Part shown: positions 1-7,502 of the stretch, in pieces | Numbering within the stretch: the first letter of the stretch is position 1 | How the letters are laid out: each line of letters begins with the position of its first letter | Assembly: GCA_027023165.1 (NCBI GenBank) | Contig: JALVWX010000016.1 | Location: 1-18,145, forward strand | Direction: 5' to 3' | DNA length: 18,145 nucleotides | Source of the DNA: Thermococcus sp. | GTDB lineage: Archaea > Methanobacteriota_B > Thermococci > Thermococcales > Thermococcaceae | Notes under the pieces: generated by a model | The model's database searches: none | Told to the model about the DNA's origin: nothing | Seen by the model: only the letters and a program-made list of their open reading frames with translations | Made by a program: the position numbers and the translations under genes

Positions 1-100
1 CCTGTCCGTCCCTCGGAAGGGGAACGCGAATCACCTCATCCCCCTGAACCTGCCTGTTCTTCTTTTTCTTATTGTTGTTTCCACGCCTGTGATAGGCCAT
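1..100 (-). CDS. Translation initiation factor aIF1A, 5' end only
   Basis: The first 33 codons read from an ATG at 100 towards the window edge, where the gene is cut. The visible protein begins with MAYHRR, followed by a run of Asn, Lys and Arg, and then DEVIRVPLPRDGQ. A basic, unstructured tail followed by EVIRVPLP is how archaeal aIF1A (eIF1A family, OB fold, about 110 residues) starts. The factor binds the small ribosomal subunit near the A site and helps scanning and start-codon selection. A very strong ribosome binding site (GGAGGTGAT, 105-113) lies 4 bases before the ATG and supports this start. The OB-fold core lies outside the window, so the call rests on the N-terminus alone. It is recognised from memory of Thermococcales sequences and is likely rather than certain. 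Confidence 0.8.
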   Translation of the reverse strand, partial: MAYHRRGNNNKKKKNRQVQGDEVIRVPLPRDGQ

Positions 101-104
101 TATC

Positions 105-113
105 ATCACCTCC
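105..113 (-). promoter_or_regulatory. Strong ribosome binding site for aIF1A
   Basis: On the minus strand this reads GGAGGTGAT, an almost complete complement of the archaeal 16S 3' end, ending 4 bases before the ATG at 100. It fixes the start of the partial aIF1A gene. Confidence 0.75.
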
Positions 114-131
114 CTCCGCTCAACTTCGAGC

Positions 132-139
132 CTTATAAA
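132..139 (-). promoter_or_regulatory. Candidate TATA box for aIF1A
   Basis: The minus strand reads TTTATAAG here. With the usual 26-27 base spacing, transcription would start near 109, inside the ribosome binding site, which is slightly too close. A second AT-rich box (ATTTTAAAAG, about 183-194), at the stop codon of the upstream membrane-protein gene, would start transcription near 160 and leave room for a leader. One of the two is probably the promoter; the sequence does not decide between them. Confidence 0.4.
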
Positions 140-185
140 CATGCGCCTTGCAAAAATTCTCCAGCGAGGGTACACGTCTGTACTT

Positions 186-488
186 TTAAAATTTTTGCAC
201 AAGCCGGTAGGTTCCGTGGATCATCACGATCAACCCTAGGATTAGGAAAACCCATGAAAAAACACCGGAGGAGACGTGCCATAGGGTTACTCCAAGGAAT
301 CCCCAGAGGAGTTCCCTTAAAATGCTCTCACCTCGGGTTAAGGCATCTTCCGGAACGAAGCCCATGGTCAGAAGCGCCATTAGCAATGCCATCCTTCCGT
401 CCTTTTCCACGAGCGCTGCTCCAATCCCCAGGAGAGATATCGCGACCGCAAATTTGGGATACCACGGCCACTCCTTAACTGGCTTCAT
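186..488 (-). CDS. Small hypothetical membrane protein (100 aa)
   Basis: I do not recognise this family. The 100-residue product is strongly hydrophobic, with about three to four likely membrane segments (roughly residues 12-28, 31-46, 58-71 and 75-93). Short charged turns (EKDGR near 28-32, TRGES near 51-55) separate them, and the C-terminal tail is basic. It has no signal peptide of the secreted type and no catalytic motif that I can see. The ATG at 488 is preceded by a purine-rich GGAGGAAGGGGA stretch acting as ribosome binding site. An AT box at 521-530 lies at the right distance for a start near 499. The gene diverges from the metal ABC transporter and sits upstream of aIF1A on the same strand. 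Codon use resembles the core genes. A role linked to the transporter is possible but not shown. Confidence 0.7.
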   Translation of the reverse strand: MKPVKEWPWYPKFAVAISLLGIGAALVEKDGRMALLMALLTMGFVPEDALTRGESILRELLWGFLGVTLWHVSSGVFSWVFLILGLIVMIHGTYRLVQKF

Positions 489-520
489 GTTATCCCCTTC
501 CTCCCATAATCGCGTGAAGG

Positions 521-530
521 TTTAAAAATA
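521..530. promoter_or_regulatory. AT box shared by divergent genes (membrane protein and ABC ATPase)
   Basis: TTTAAAAATA on the plus strand reads TATTTTTAAA on the minus strand, and it is the only AT-rich box in the 64-base divergent gap. On the minus strand it predicts a start near 499, just before the membrane protein. On the plus strand it predicts a start near 551, which would make the ABC ATPase transcript almost leaderless. Bidirectional use is inferred from spacing only. Confidence 0.45.
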
Positions 531-552
531 GGTCGTTTAAGATGAGGCGGAG

Positions 553-1353
553 ATGAGAATGAAGGCAATAACCGCAGAGAACCTCACGATACTCTACGAC
601 GAAAGACCGGCCCTCGAAGGGGTTAACTTTTCCCTTGATGAGGGCGAGACGCTCCTCCTTCTCGGGCCTAACGGCGCCGGAAAGACGAGCCTGCTCAAGA
701 CAATATCCTGCTTCCATAGTGAGTACTCGGGAAGACTGGAGGTCTTCGGGAGGGAACCCTGCGAGGCTCGCGAGCTTATAGGCTACGTTCCCCAGAGCCA
801 CAGCCTCAACGAGCGCGTTCCGCTCACGGCCTTAGAGGTCGTCGCGATGGGCGCCATCTACCGGAGGGGCTTCGTCCACTTCAAAATACCACGGGAGACA
901 ATGGAGCGGGCCGAGAAGGTTCTTGAGTTCGTTGGTCTGGGAGGACTCGGTGAACGCCTCTTCTCCCAGCTCTCCGGCGGTCAAAAGCAGAGGGTTCTCC
1001 TGGCGAGGGCGCTGATAAGCGATCCGAGGCTCCTCCTCCTCGATGAACCCCTCTCGGCCCTCGATCCCAGCGCGAGGGCAGAAGTCGCCGGAGTCCTCAG
1101 CAAGATAAAGTCCGAGAAGGGTCTCACGATGGTGATAACCACCCACGACATAAACCCCCTCCTCGACATCGGCGACAAGGTCATGCTGATAAACAGAAGG
1201 CTGATAGCCTTCGGAAGGCCGAAGGAGGTTCTCACAGACGAGGTCATAAAATCTGTCTACGGCCCGCTTGCCAGGGTCATTCCCGTTGGCGGAAAGCTCT
1301 TCTGCATAACCGGCGACGTTCACCTCCACAGGCACGGGGGTGGAGGAAGATGA
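553..1353 (+). CDS. Zinc/manganese-type ABC transporter, ATP-binding protein
   Basis: ABC ATPase of 266 residues, of the family that drives uptake of zinc, manganese or iron(II) (ZnuC/MntB type). It shows Walker A GPNGAGKT (38-45), Q-loop glutamine 81, signature LSGGQ (140-144), Walker B LLLLDEP (160-166), D-loop SALD and switch histidine H198. The C-terminus carries a short histidine-rich tail (HLHRH, 257-261), fitting a metal system. It would sit on the inner membrane face and pair with the permease downstream, whose ATG overlaps its TGA by 4 bases. Start: ATG 553 with GAGG at 544-547, or ATG 559 with GGAG at 549-552; 553 is preferred but not proven. No metal-binding lipoprotein gene is adjacent. 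Metal specificity cannot be read from the sequence. Confidence 0.88.
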   Translation: MRMKAITAENLTILYDERPALEGVNFSLDEGETLLLLGPNGAGKTSLLKTISCFHSEYSGRLEVFGREPCEARELIGYVPQSHSLNERVPLTALEVVAMGAIYRRGFVHFKIPRETMERAEKVLEFVGLGGLGERLFSQLSGGQKQRVLLARALISDPRLLLLDEPLSALDPSARAEVAGVLSKIKSEKGLTMVITTHDINPLLDIGDKVMLINRRLIAFGRPKEVLTDEVIKSVYGPLARVIPVGGKLFCITGDVHLHRHGGGGR

Positions 1354-2171
1354 TCCCCGAGTACCTCATCAGGGCGCTCCTTGCCAGCATTATGGTGAGC
1401 GTCCTCCTCGGAATTCTAAGCCCGCTGATAAACACGAAGGGCCTGGCCTTCCTCACCCACGCGCTCTTCCACTCGCTCCTCTTCGGGGCGGTGCTGGGCA
1501 TGATATTCGCCCTCCTCTTCGAGAACCTCTCGATGGTCATGCTCACGGCCCTCCTCGTTACCCTCTTTATAGTCCTCCTCATAGCGTACCTCGAAAAGCG
1601 CGGGTTCTCCCCCGATTCGGCGGTGGGGATAGTGGCGAGCTTCGTGGCCGGGCTAACGGTTCTCGGCTTCGGCGTCCTCTACAAGGTGATGGCGAGCAGG
1701 CCCTACTTTCCCCTGGGGGAGAGTATAGTCTCATACCTCACGGGCGACATCTTCCTCATCAGCCTCTCAGACCTCGAGACTCTCACGATAGGCGGAGCAC
1801 TGCTGTTCTTCATCATCCTCTTCCTCTACCGGGACTTCCTCTACCTCAGCTTCGATCCAGAGGGCGTGGAGAGCTACGGGGGCAACACAACGGCCTACCT
1901 GATGGTCCTCTACGCGATAGTGGGTGCGATAGGCGCCCTCATCGTTCAGACCGTTGGCCTGATAACCCTCCAGGTGGTCGCGGTTCTGCCCGGAGCCATA
2001 GCCCTCATGGTGAGCAGTGACCTCAGAAAGGTGCTCGGGACGAGCCTCCTGGTCACCCTCGGCGTTCAGCTCTCCTCCGTCGCCCTCGCGTACATCACGA
2101 ACATCCCGCCGAGCGGCCTTGCAACCATAATGCTGGGGGTCATCTACGGGGCACTTCTCTTCAGGAGGTGA
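1350..2171 (+). CDS. Metal ABC transporter permease (ABC-3 / ZnuB family)
   Basis: Integral membrane protein of 273 residues with about eight hydrophobic segments, the usual size for the ABC-3 permease family (ZnuB, MntC). The first helix starts around LIRALLASIMVSVLLGILSP. The later part contains VQTVGLITLQVVAVLPGAIALM, split here by description only: conserved VGxLxxxALLxxPAA-like positions of this family are recognisable near residues 195-215. It forms the transmembrane channel for the ATPase upstream, and the ATGA overlap of 1350-1353 indicates translational coupling. The stop codon (2169-2171) lies inside the ribosome binding site of the following RNase HII gene, so the three genes are probably one transcript. 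The substrate is likely Zn2+ or Mn2+, by family only. Confidence 0.87.
   Translation: MIPEYLIRALLASIMVSVLLGILSPLINTKGLAFLTHALFHSLLFGAVLGMIFALLFENLSMVMLTALLVTLFIVLLIAYLEKRGFSPDSAVGIVASFVAGLTVLGFGVLYKVMASRPYFPLGESIVSYLTGDIFLISLSDLETLTIGGALLFFIILFLYRDFLYLSFDPEGVESYGGNTTAYLMVLYAIVGAIGALIVQTVGLITLQVVAVLPGAIALMVSSDLRKVLGTSLLVTLGVQLSSVALAYITNIPPSGLATIMLGVIYGALLFRR
2164..2171 (+). promoter_or_regulatory. Ribosome binding site that fixes the TTG start of rnhB
   Basis: GGAGGTGA is a near-perfect archaeal ribosome binding site, 4 bases before TTG 2176. It overlaps the last codons and the TGA of the permease gene. There is no ATG near by, so it decides for the TTG start and couples the two genes. Confidence 0.75.
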
Positions 2172-2175
2172 AAAT

Positions 2176-2877
2176 TTGGGAAGAAAGCTGGCCGGAATCG
2201 ACGAGGCAGGACGGGGGCCTGTTATCGGCCCGATGGTCGTAGCGGCAGTCGTGCTGGATGAGGAGAACCTTCCAAGACTCTCTGAACTTGGCGTCAGGGA
2301 CTCGAAGAGGCTGACCCCAAAGCGGCGCGAAAGGCTCTTTGATGAGATTATAAAGCTCGTGGATGATCATAAGCTCATCGAGCTTTGGCCGGACGAGATA
2401 GACTCCAGGGAAGGTACGCTCAACGAGTTCGAGGTCGAGAACTTCATCAAAGCTCTAAATTCGCTCAAGGTCAGGCCCGACGTTGTTTACATCGACGCGG
2501 CCGACGTCAAGGAGGAGCGCTTTGGTGAAGACATCAAAGGGGGACTGAACTTCGAGGCCGAAATCGTGGCGGAGCACAAGGCAGATGACAAGTTCCTCCC
2601 GGTTTCTGCAGCCTCGATCCTCGCGAAGGTCATCCGCGACAGGGCGATAGAAAAGCTGAAGGAGAAGTACGGGGAGATAGGTTCCGGATACCCAAGTGAT
2701 CCACGGACGAGGGCATTCCTTGAGGCCTACTACCGCGAGCACGGCGAGTTTCCGCCGATAGTCCGGAGGAGCTGGAAGACGCTGAAGAAGATAGAGGAGA
2801 AGCTGAGAACGGAGGCTGAACCACGAGGGAAGAAGGGACAGAAGAGCATGGAGGAGTTCCTTAGGGGAAGGTCATAA
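2176..2877 (+). CDS. rnhB: Ribonuclease HII
   Basis: Cuts the RNA strand of RNA-DNA hybrids and 5' of single ribonucleotides in DNA, acting in ribonucleotide excision repair and primer removal. The 233 residues show the N-terminal GIDEAGRGPVIGP motif with D9 and E10, then D107 in YIDAAD and D137 in HKADD. These are offset by two from the D7/E8/D105/D135 metal site of the T. kodakarensis enzyme. GSGYPSDPRTRAFL (169-182) is the conserved Tyr-containing ribonucleotide-recognition region. The C-terminus has a flexible basic stretch and then QKSMEEFL (222-229), which fits the archaeal PCNA-interaction box. The start is TTG 2176, set by GGAGGTGA. It follows the metal permease by 4 bases, and the two may be cotranscribed. 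The enzyme needs Mg2+ or Mn2+, but a functional tie to the transporter is only a speculation. Confidence 0.96.
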   Translation: MGRKLAGIDEAGRGPVIGPMVVAAVVLDEENLPRLSELGVRDSKRLTPKRRERLFDEIIKLVDDHKLIELWPDEIDSREGTLNEFEVENFIKALNSLKVRPDVVYIDAADVKEERFGEDIKGGLNFEAEIVAEHKADDKFLPVSAASILAKVIRDRAIEKLKEKYGEIGSGYPSDPRTRAFLEAYYREHGEFPPIVRRSWKTLKKIEEKLRTEAEPRGKKGQKSMEEFLRGRS

Positions 2878-3019
2878 CGCAGTTGAACCTCTTGACGAGT
2901 GATCCCTCCGAAGTCCTCCAAATCCCAAACCAGCCCTCTAACTTGCAGACCTACCTGTGAGCATAATACTCATGGGCAGTTTCTGAGCTTACGGGATGTT
3001 TCCCCCTCTCCCCGAGGGA

Positions 3020-4285
3020 CTAACTCCTCCGCACAAGCTCAATAACAGCTTCGACGTGTGGCGTGTGCGGGAACATGCCGATGAGAACGGCCCCGTCTAT
3101 GAGGTATGCCTTCTTCAAACGCTTCTCGTAGTCGAGTTTGAAGGCTTTGGGGTTGCAGGAGATGTAGACGATTCTCTCAACGCCGCTCCTCACGAGCAAA
3201 TCGGCCGCCTCTTTAAGTCCCTTCCTCGGTGGATCGACGATAACTGTGTCGTAGTCTCCAATCGGAGTTTCCTCGACCCTTCCGACCCTAAAGACGGCAT
3301 CAACGCCGTTTATCCGGGCGTTCCTCTGCGCCATCTCCACAGCGAAGGGGTTGACCTCGACGCCCTCAACTTTAAAGCCCCTCTTAGCCAGCCACACTCC
3401 AAAGGTGCCCACTCCGGAGTAGAGGTCGAGAACCCTCTCTCCATCCGTGAATCGCTCTACGGCCTTCAGGAGGAGGGGCAGGGCGTAGCTGTTGGTTTGA
3501 AAGAACGAATTGGGATGGATTAAATAAACGACGTCCTCGATTCTCTCACGGATGTAAGGTCCTCCTGCCACAAGTTCCGCCTCACCGCGCGGGTCGTCCC
3601 TGTCGTCTCGCTTAAGACTCCAGTAGAGAGAGTTTGCGAAGGAGAAGTAGTCTTTGAATGCCCCCAGAACATCTTTTGAAGGCTCCAAGTGACCTATGAG
3701 GTTCACCATTACCTCTCCCGTGAACTTGCCCTCCCTGACCTGGAGGTAGTGAACATCGCCGGTTTTCTCCCGCAGGCTCCAGGGTTTCAGGCCGGTCTCC
3801 TCCAGAAAATCCCTGAGATAGCGGAGGTATTCGGGCGTTCTCTTCGAGAAGACCGGGCACTCTTGAAGGTCAACAGCTCTGAGGGGATTGCCGTACTCCT
3901 TGAGGCCTATTCCGTCGACTGTAACTATGAAGTTGCTCACGTTCCTGAAGCCCCAGATTTTCGGGGAGTCTTTCATTTCTGCCGTTAAGCCGGTTATCCG
4001 CTCAAAGATCTTCGACTTCAGGCGAAGCTGCTCTCCGTACCTCAACCCCTGCCAGAGGCATCCTCCGCAGGTTCCGAAGTGAGGACAGCGAGGGGTCTGC
4101 CTCAAAGGGGACTCCTCTATCAGCTCAAAATCAAGTGCAATTCTCCTTCCAAAGCGGCGTTTGCTCTCTCTAACTTTTACAACGTCTCCGGGATAGGTGA
4201 ACGGCACGTAGAACCTCTTACCTCCAGATTCAAGCACACCAAGGCCGTCGTCGCTGATACCATTTACCTTGCCCTTGAGCATCAT
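3020..4285 (-). CDS. Fe-S RNA (uracil-C5)-methyltransferase, TrmA/RlmD family
   Basis: Methylates C5 of a uridine in RNA using S-adenosylmethionine. The 421 residues fall into an N-terminal TRAM-like domain (about 1-58), a 4Fe-4S site with C67, C73, C76 and C143, a central RNA-binding domain, and a Rossmann methyltransferase domain. That domain has FFQTN (261-265), [11 protein letters not shown] (286-296), DPPRKG (351-356), catalytic cysteine C377 in SCNP and the general base E412 near the C-terminus. Thermococcales carry two paralogues acquired from bacteria, one for tRNA U54 and one for 23S rRNA. The protein resembles both, and I cannot say which it is. The AT box at 4307-4316 predicts a start at or beside the ATG-ATG pair at 4285/4282 and no ribosome binding site is visible, so the message is probably leaderless. 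It is convergent with rnhB and divergent from gyaR. Confidence 0.9.
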   Translation of the reverse strand: MMLKGKVNGISDDGLGVLESGGKRFYVPFTYPGDVVKVRESKRRFGRRIALDFELIEESPLRQTPRCPHFGTCGGCLWQGLRYGEQLRLKSKIFERITGLTAEMKDSPKIWGFRNVSNFIVTVDGIGLKEYGNPLRAVDLQECPVFSKRTPEYLRYLRDFLEETGLKPWSLREKTGDVHYLQVREGKFTGEVMVNLIGHLEPSKDVLGAFKDYFSFANSLYWSLKRDDRDDPRGEAELVAGGPYIRERIEDVVYLIHPNSFFQTNSYALPLLLKAVERFTDGERVLDLYSGVGTFGVWLAKRGFKVEGVEVNPFAVEMAQRNARINGVDAVFRVGRVEETPIGDYDTVIVDPPRKGLKEAADLLVRSGVERIVYISCNPKAFKLDYEKRLKKAYLIDGAVLIGMFPHTPHVEAVIELVRRS

Positions 4286-4306
4286 GGTATCCAGTACCGG
4301 GCAGGC

Positions 4307-4316
4307 TTTTTATACC
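4307..4316. promoter_or_regulatory. AT box shared by the RNA methyltransferase and gyaR
   Basis: CTTTTTATAC on the plus strand reads GTATAAAAAG on the minus strand. It is the only TATA-like element in the 58-base divergent gap. Minus-strand spacing places the start at about 4285, the methyltransferase ATG itself. Plus-strand spacing places it near 4337, just before gyaR at 4344. The gap is too short for two separate promoters. Confidence 0.5.
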
Positions 4317-4343
4317 TCACCCAAATCTAATCCGGTGGTGCCA

Positions 4344-5351
4344 ATGAAGCCGAAGGTCTTCATCACGCGCAGGATTCCCGAGAACGGACTAGATCTCCTC
4401 AGGAATCACTTTGAGGTCGAGGTGTGGGAGGACGAGCACGAGATACCGAGGGAAGTCCTCCTCGAAAAGGTTCGTGAGGTTGATGCATTGGTTACAATGC
4501 TCAGCGAGCGGATTGACGGGGAGGTCTTCGACAACGCGCCAAAGCTTAGAATCGTGGCGAACTACGCCGTCGGCTACGACAACATAGACGTTGAAGAGGC
4601 CACGAGGCGCGGAATCTACATCACAAACACGCCTGATGTGCTCACGAACGCTACTGCTGACTTTGCCTGGACGCTTCTCTTGGCGACCGCTAGGAGGCTC
4701 GTTGAGGCGGATAACTTCGTCCGCTCCGGCGAGTGGAAGAGGCGCGGTGTAGCGTGGCACCCGCTCATGTTCCTCGGCCATGACGTCTACGGTAAGACCA
4801 TCGGCATAGTCGGCTTTGGAAGGATAGGGCAGGCGATAGCTAGGCGCGCTAAGGGTTTCGGCATGAGGATACTCTACAACGCGAGGAGCAGAAAGCCAGA
4901 GGCCGAGAAGGAACTCGGCGCCGAGTTCAGACCGCTGGATGAGCTGCTTGGGGAGAGCGACTTCGTGGTCTTAGCCGTCCCGCTCACGAAGGAGACGTAT
5001 CACATGATAAACGAGGAGAGGCTCAAGCTCATGAAGCCCACCGCGATTCTGGTGAACATAGCGCGCGGGAAGGTGGTTGACATCGAGGCGCTGGTGAAGG
5101 CTTTGAAAGAGGGCTGGATCGCCGGAGCCGGTCTCGACGTTTTCGAAGAGGAGCCGTACTACCACGAGGAGCTGTTCAAGCTGAAAAACGTTGTTCTGGC
5201 GCCGCACATAGGCAGCGCCACCTTCGGCGCTCGCGAGGGCATGGCGGAGTTAGTGGCTAGGAATTTAATCGCCTTCAAGAACGGCGAGGTTCCTCCCACT
5301 CTGGTCAACAGAGAGGCGCTGGAGGTTAGAAAGCCAGGATTCAGATATTAA
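4344..5351 (+). CDS. gyaR: Glyoxylate reductase (NAD(P)H-dependent D-2-hydroxyacid dehydrogenase)
   Basis: Reduces glyoxylate (and related 2-oxoacids) to glycolate in the cytosol. The 335 residues match the Thermococcales GyaR enzymes (331-334 residues) almost throughout. A split substrate domain (about 1-98 and the C-terminus) flanks a Rossmann domain with G157-F-G-R-I-G162. The catalytic R241 (in NIARGKV), E270 (in DVFEEEP) and H288 (in APHIGSAT) occupy the same numbers as in the P. horikoshii enzyme. The reading frame stays open 25 codons upstream, but ATG 4344 is preferred. It has a GGTGGTG ribosome binding site at 4334-4340, gives the family N-terminus [15 protein letters not shown], and the upstream extension would cross the promoter. 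The stop TAA (5349-5351) overlaps the stop of the convergent TOPRIM-like gene. Confidence 0.95.
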   Translation: MKPKVFITRRIPENGLDLLRNHFEVEVWEDEHEIPREVLLEKVREVDALVTMLSERIDGEVFDNAPKLRIVANYAVGYDNIDVEEATRRGIYITNTPDVLTNATADFAWTLLLATARRLVEADNFVRSGEWKRRGVAWHPLMFLGHDVYGKTIGIVGFGRIGQAIARRAKGFGMRILYNARSRKPEAEKELGAEFRPLDELLGESDFVVLAVPLTKETYHMINEERLKLMKPTAILVNIARGKVVDIEALVKALKEGWIAGAGLDVFEEEPYYHEELFKLKNVVLAPHIGSATFGAREGMAELVARNLIAFKNGEVPPTLVNREALEVRKPGFRY

Positions 5352-5863
5352 GAGTTTGAATTTATCGCGGAAAGAAGTTCCTGGAATTTCTTGTAATTTT
5401 TTAATCGGTCCCATTTTTTTGAATCGGAGATTGTCTTTTTGAGAATTTTTGGCAACTGGTTTTTCTCATAATCTGAGAATATCCTTCTAATTTCAATACT
5501 CGGCTTGGGATGAGCGGGAATTTTTTGACCATACGCGTATAACAGCCATTCTTCGATTTCATATTTATTGACTATTACGATAAGTTGAGATTTTTTGAGA
5601 GCTCTCCCATGTTCTTTTTCGATTTGCTTAACCCTATTTTCATCGTTTCCGTCTCCATCAACTACGAAGATTATTTTGGAAAACCCCTTGAGTTCTATGA
5701 GTTTTAGCATCCTGTCTAGCTTTGGTGAGCATCGTTTAGGCATGGCTTTAACTTTGATGGGGAGTTGTCTATCAATGATACCCTCCTGTTTCAGCTGTTG
5801 AATTAAAATTTTGAAGAAATCTTCACCATAGGTATCTTCTGTAAGGACATAGACTCCCACCAT
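5348..5863 (-). CDS. TOPRIM-like small protein (DUF4276/DUF3226-like), partner of the ATPase
   Basis: The predicted fold is of the TOPRIM type found in nucleases. A first beta strand ends in glutamate (VYVLTED, E9), a helix follows, and a second strand carries D69-G-D71 ([11 protein letters not shown]). An EIEEWLL segment (102-108) then recalls the E..W motif of the DUF4276 and RloB groups. E plus DxD is the metal site of TOPRIM enzymes, so a nuclease acting on nucleic acid is the most likely role; it is not proven. At 171 residues it is shorter than the PARIS AriB/DUF4435 proteins. ATG 5863 is chosen because GGGGGC (5867-5872) precedes it; TTG 5875 or GTG 5860 are alternatives. It follows the ATPase by 20 bases, forming one operon. 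The gene is AT-rich, and its TAA overlaps the gyaR stop. Confidence 0.72.
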   Translation of the reverse strand: MVGVYVLTEDTYGEDFFKILIQQLKQEGIIDRQLPIKVKAMPKRCSPKLDRMLKLIELKGFSKIIFVVDGDGNDENRVKQIEKEHGRALKKSQLIVIVNKYEIEEWLLYAYGQKIPAHPKPSIEIRRIFSDYEKNQLPKILKKTISDSKKWDRLKNYKKFQELLSAINSNS

Positions 5864-5883
5864 CAAGCCCCCCAACTACTAGT

Positions 5884-7491
5884 TTATTCTCCAGACATTT
5901 CGTTGTACAAGATATACTCGCTCAAAGTCACTCCCTCTTCTGCAAGTATCTTTTTTATTTGCTCAGGGTTAGTAAAACGGAATGGTTTTGTTTCTCCGTC
6001 AGCATTTCTCTGAAAGATTATTATCTCTTGGGGATCTGAGAAATCCATGACGGCAGGAGAGTGAGTAGTTAAGATTGCTATTGAAGATGATGTTTTAACT
6101 TCATCAATAAAGTATCTAATAACATCAGCATGTAAAGAATTTTCCATTTCGTCAACAGCTATTATTGGGGCCTTATATTCCAGAGCAAGTTCAAGTGCTA
6201 TCAATTTGTAAAGTCCGTCGGGAATTGAGGGTGGGTTCCATTCCTTCCCATTTTCATAAAATTTAATGTAAATTCTTCCATCTGTAGTTGGTTCTAAATA
6301 CACTGTGCAATTAGTGCCAAATGATCTCTCTATAGCCCTCTGTATTCTTGGTGGAATCCTGCCCTTGCTACTGCTATAAAGTACTGATGCAAGATTTGAC
6401 CCATCTTCAGCCAGTGTTAGTTCTTTTCTAAGTTTGACTGGCTCTCTGATAGTTTTGTAATCTAAGCGTTTTAAGATAACCGAACGGTCTGCTATAGTAT
6501 ATACTCCTATTGTGGCAAGTGCAAGTAGATAATAGTATCCATCAAATTCTCTAAGAGAATGTCTCAGTATTTTAAATAGTTGCTCATTTGTTTCTTCATG
6601 CCCCCTATCGGAGGAAGCTTTAAATAAGATCATTTGGATCAAATTGAGGTTATAAACATCAACTATGCTCTCTAAATGATTTATGAGGTACTTTTCGAAA
6701 TTGTTTTTCACACCTTCCCCAATTATATCGGTGAACAGATCTTGTACTACGTCGATATCATTTGTGAATTTCAACGTATCACTAACCGAGTCCAAAAGGA
6801 ATCCATCAAATTCTACTTTAACTACTGGATTCTTCATCAACTTTTTGAAATATTCCTGTTTTAGGATTTTTAACTCATTAAAAAGCTCTTCCTCTGCCAT
6901 TTCAATGATATCTTTTGTTTTCAATTCGGGATTGTACTCTCCTCTATCCTTAAGAAGCTGAACGTAACTATCATATAGATATCCTCTAGGAACAAGGAAC
7001 CTCCATGGAATGTATGCTTTCCCTTTCGAGATTTTTTTCAAAATTTTCTCGAGTTCCTTTTTTTCAAAAAAGACAATTGCAGAATTTGGCTCTATTCTAA
7101 TTTTTATTGTATTTGGAATCTCTATCTCCTCTTGAAGTATTGAAAATGATCCTCCCCTCCCTGAAACCGTAATAGAATACCTAGCAGGGGTTTTTACCCT
7201 GCCGCGTTTTACTGTATATTCAAATCCAATGGTTATTGGAAGCCTTTCATCCCTACTCCAGACAACATTATCGTATCCCCACCAATCTAGGAATGGGTTT
7301 ACTTCTTTTCCCCTAAGAAAGTCAACAGTCTTCTTAAATAGCTTCAGTGCTTCTATTAGGTTAGTTTTTCCAGAACCATTTTTCCCTACAATTATATTTA
7401 CTTTGTTTAGGTCCAGTTTGAAATCTTTGAGACTTTTGAAGTTTTTAACCCATGTTTTTCTCACGACAACTTCTACCTCAGGTTGCTCCAT
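5884..7491 (-). CDS. OLD/RloA-like AAA_21 ATPase, probable defence ATPase
   Basis: ABC-type P-loop ATPase of 535 residues in the AAA_21/AAA_15 group used by OLD, RloA, PARIS AriA and related anti-phage systems. It opens with an SMC-like strand and Walker A GKNGSGKT (36-43). AEDGSNLASVLY (361-372) is typical of AAA_21, followed by the degenerate signature region SIPDGLYKL (422-430), Walker B IIAVDEMENSLH (443-454, D447, E448) and the switch histidine in TTHSPAVMD (H477). Between the ATPase halves is a helical insert of about 300 residues that I do not recognise. No nuclease motif is present in the chain itself; the TOPRIM-like domain is the separate next gene, so the pair looks like a split OLD nuclease. 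ATG 7491 has GGGAG 5 bases upstream. Composition is foreign to its neighbours. Confidence 0.8.
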   Translation of the reverse strand: MEQPEVEVVVRKTWVKNFKSLKDFKLDLNKVNIIVGKNGSGKTNLIEALKLFKKTVDFLRGKEVNPFLDWWGYDNVVWSRDERLPITIGFEYTVKRGRVKTPARYSITVSGRGGSFSILQEEIEIPNTIKIRIEPNSAIVFFEKKELEKILKKISKGKAYIPWRFLVPRGYLYDSYVQLLKDRGEYNPELKTKDIIEMAEEELFNELKILKQEYFKKLMKNPVVKVEFDGFLLDSVSDTLKFTNDIDVVQDLFTDIIGEGVKNNFEKYLINHLESIVDVYNLNLIQMILFKASSDRGHEETNEQLFKILRHSLREFDGYYYLLALATIGVYTIADRSVILKRLDYKTIREPVKLRKELTLAEDGSNLASVLYSSSKGRIPPRIQRAIERSFGTNCTVYLEPTTDGRIYIKFYENGKEWNPPSIPDGLYKLIALELALEYKAPIIAVDEMENSLHADVIRYFIDEVKTSSSIAILTTHSPAVMDFSDPQEIIIFQRNADGETKPFRFTNPEQIKKILAEEGVTLSEYILYNEMSGE

Positions 7492-7502
7492 ACCTCTCCC
7501 TC

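Noticed and set aside
1340..2020. A 226-residue frame overlapping the metal permease on the same strand
   Set aside because: It is a shifted reading of a clear permease gene, rich in Pro, Arg and His with no hydrophobic pattern or motif.
2878..3019. Possible C/D-box guide RNA or terminator in the convergent gap between rnhB and the methyltransferase gene
   Set aside because: TGATCC and CTGA occur, but not a full RTGATGA C box with matching D boxes at guide spacing. A 5-base-pair inverted repeat (CCCTC/GAGGG, 3004-3018) has no T-run after it. I see no gene here.
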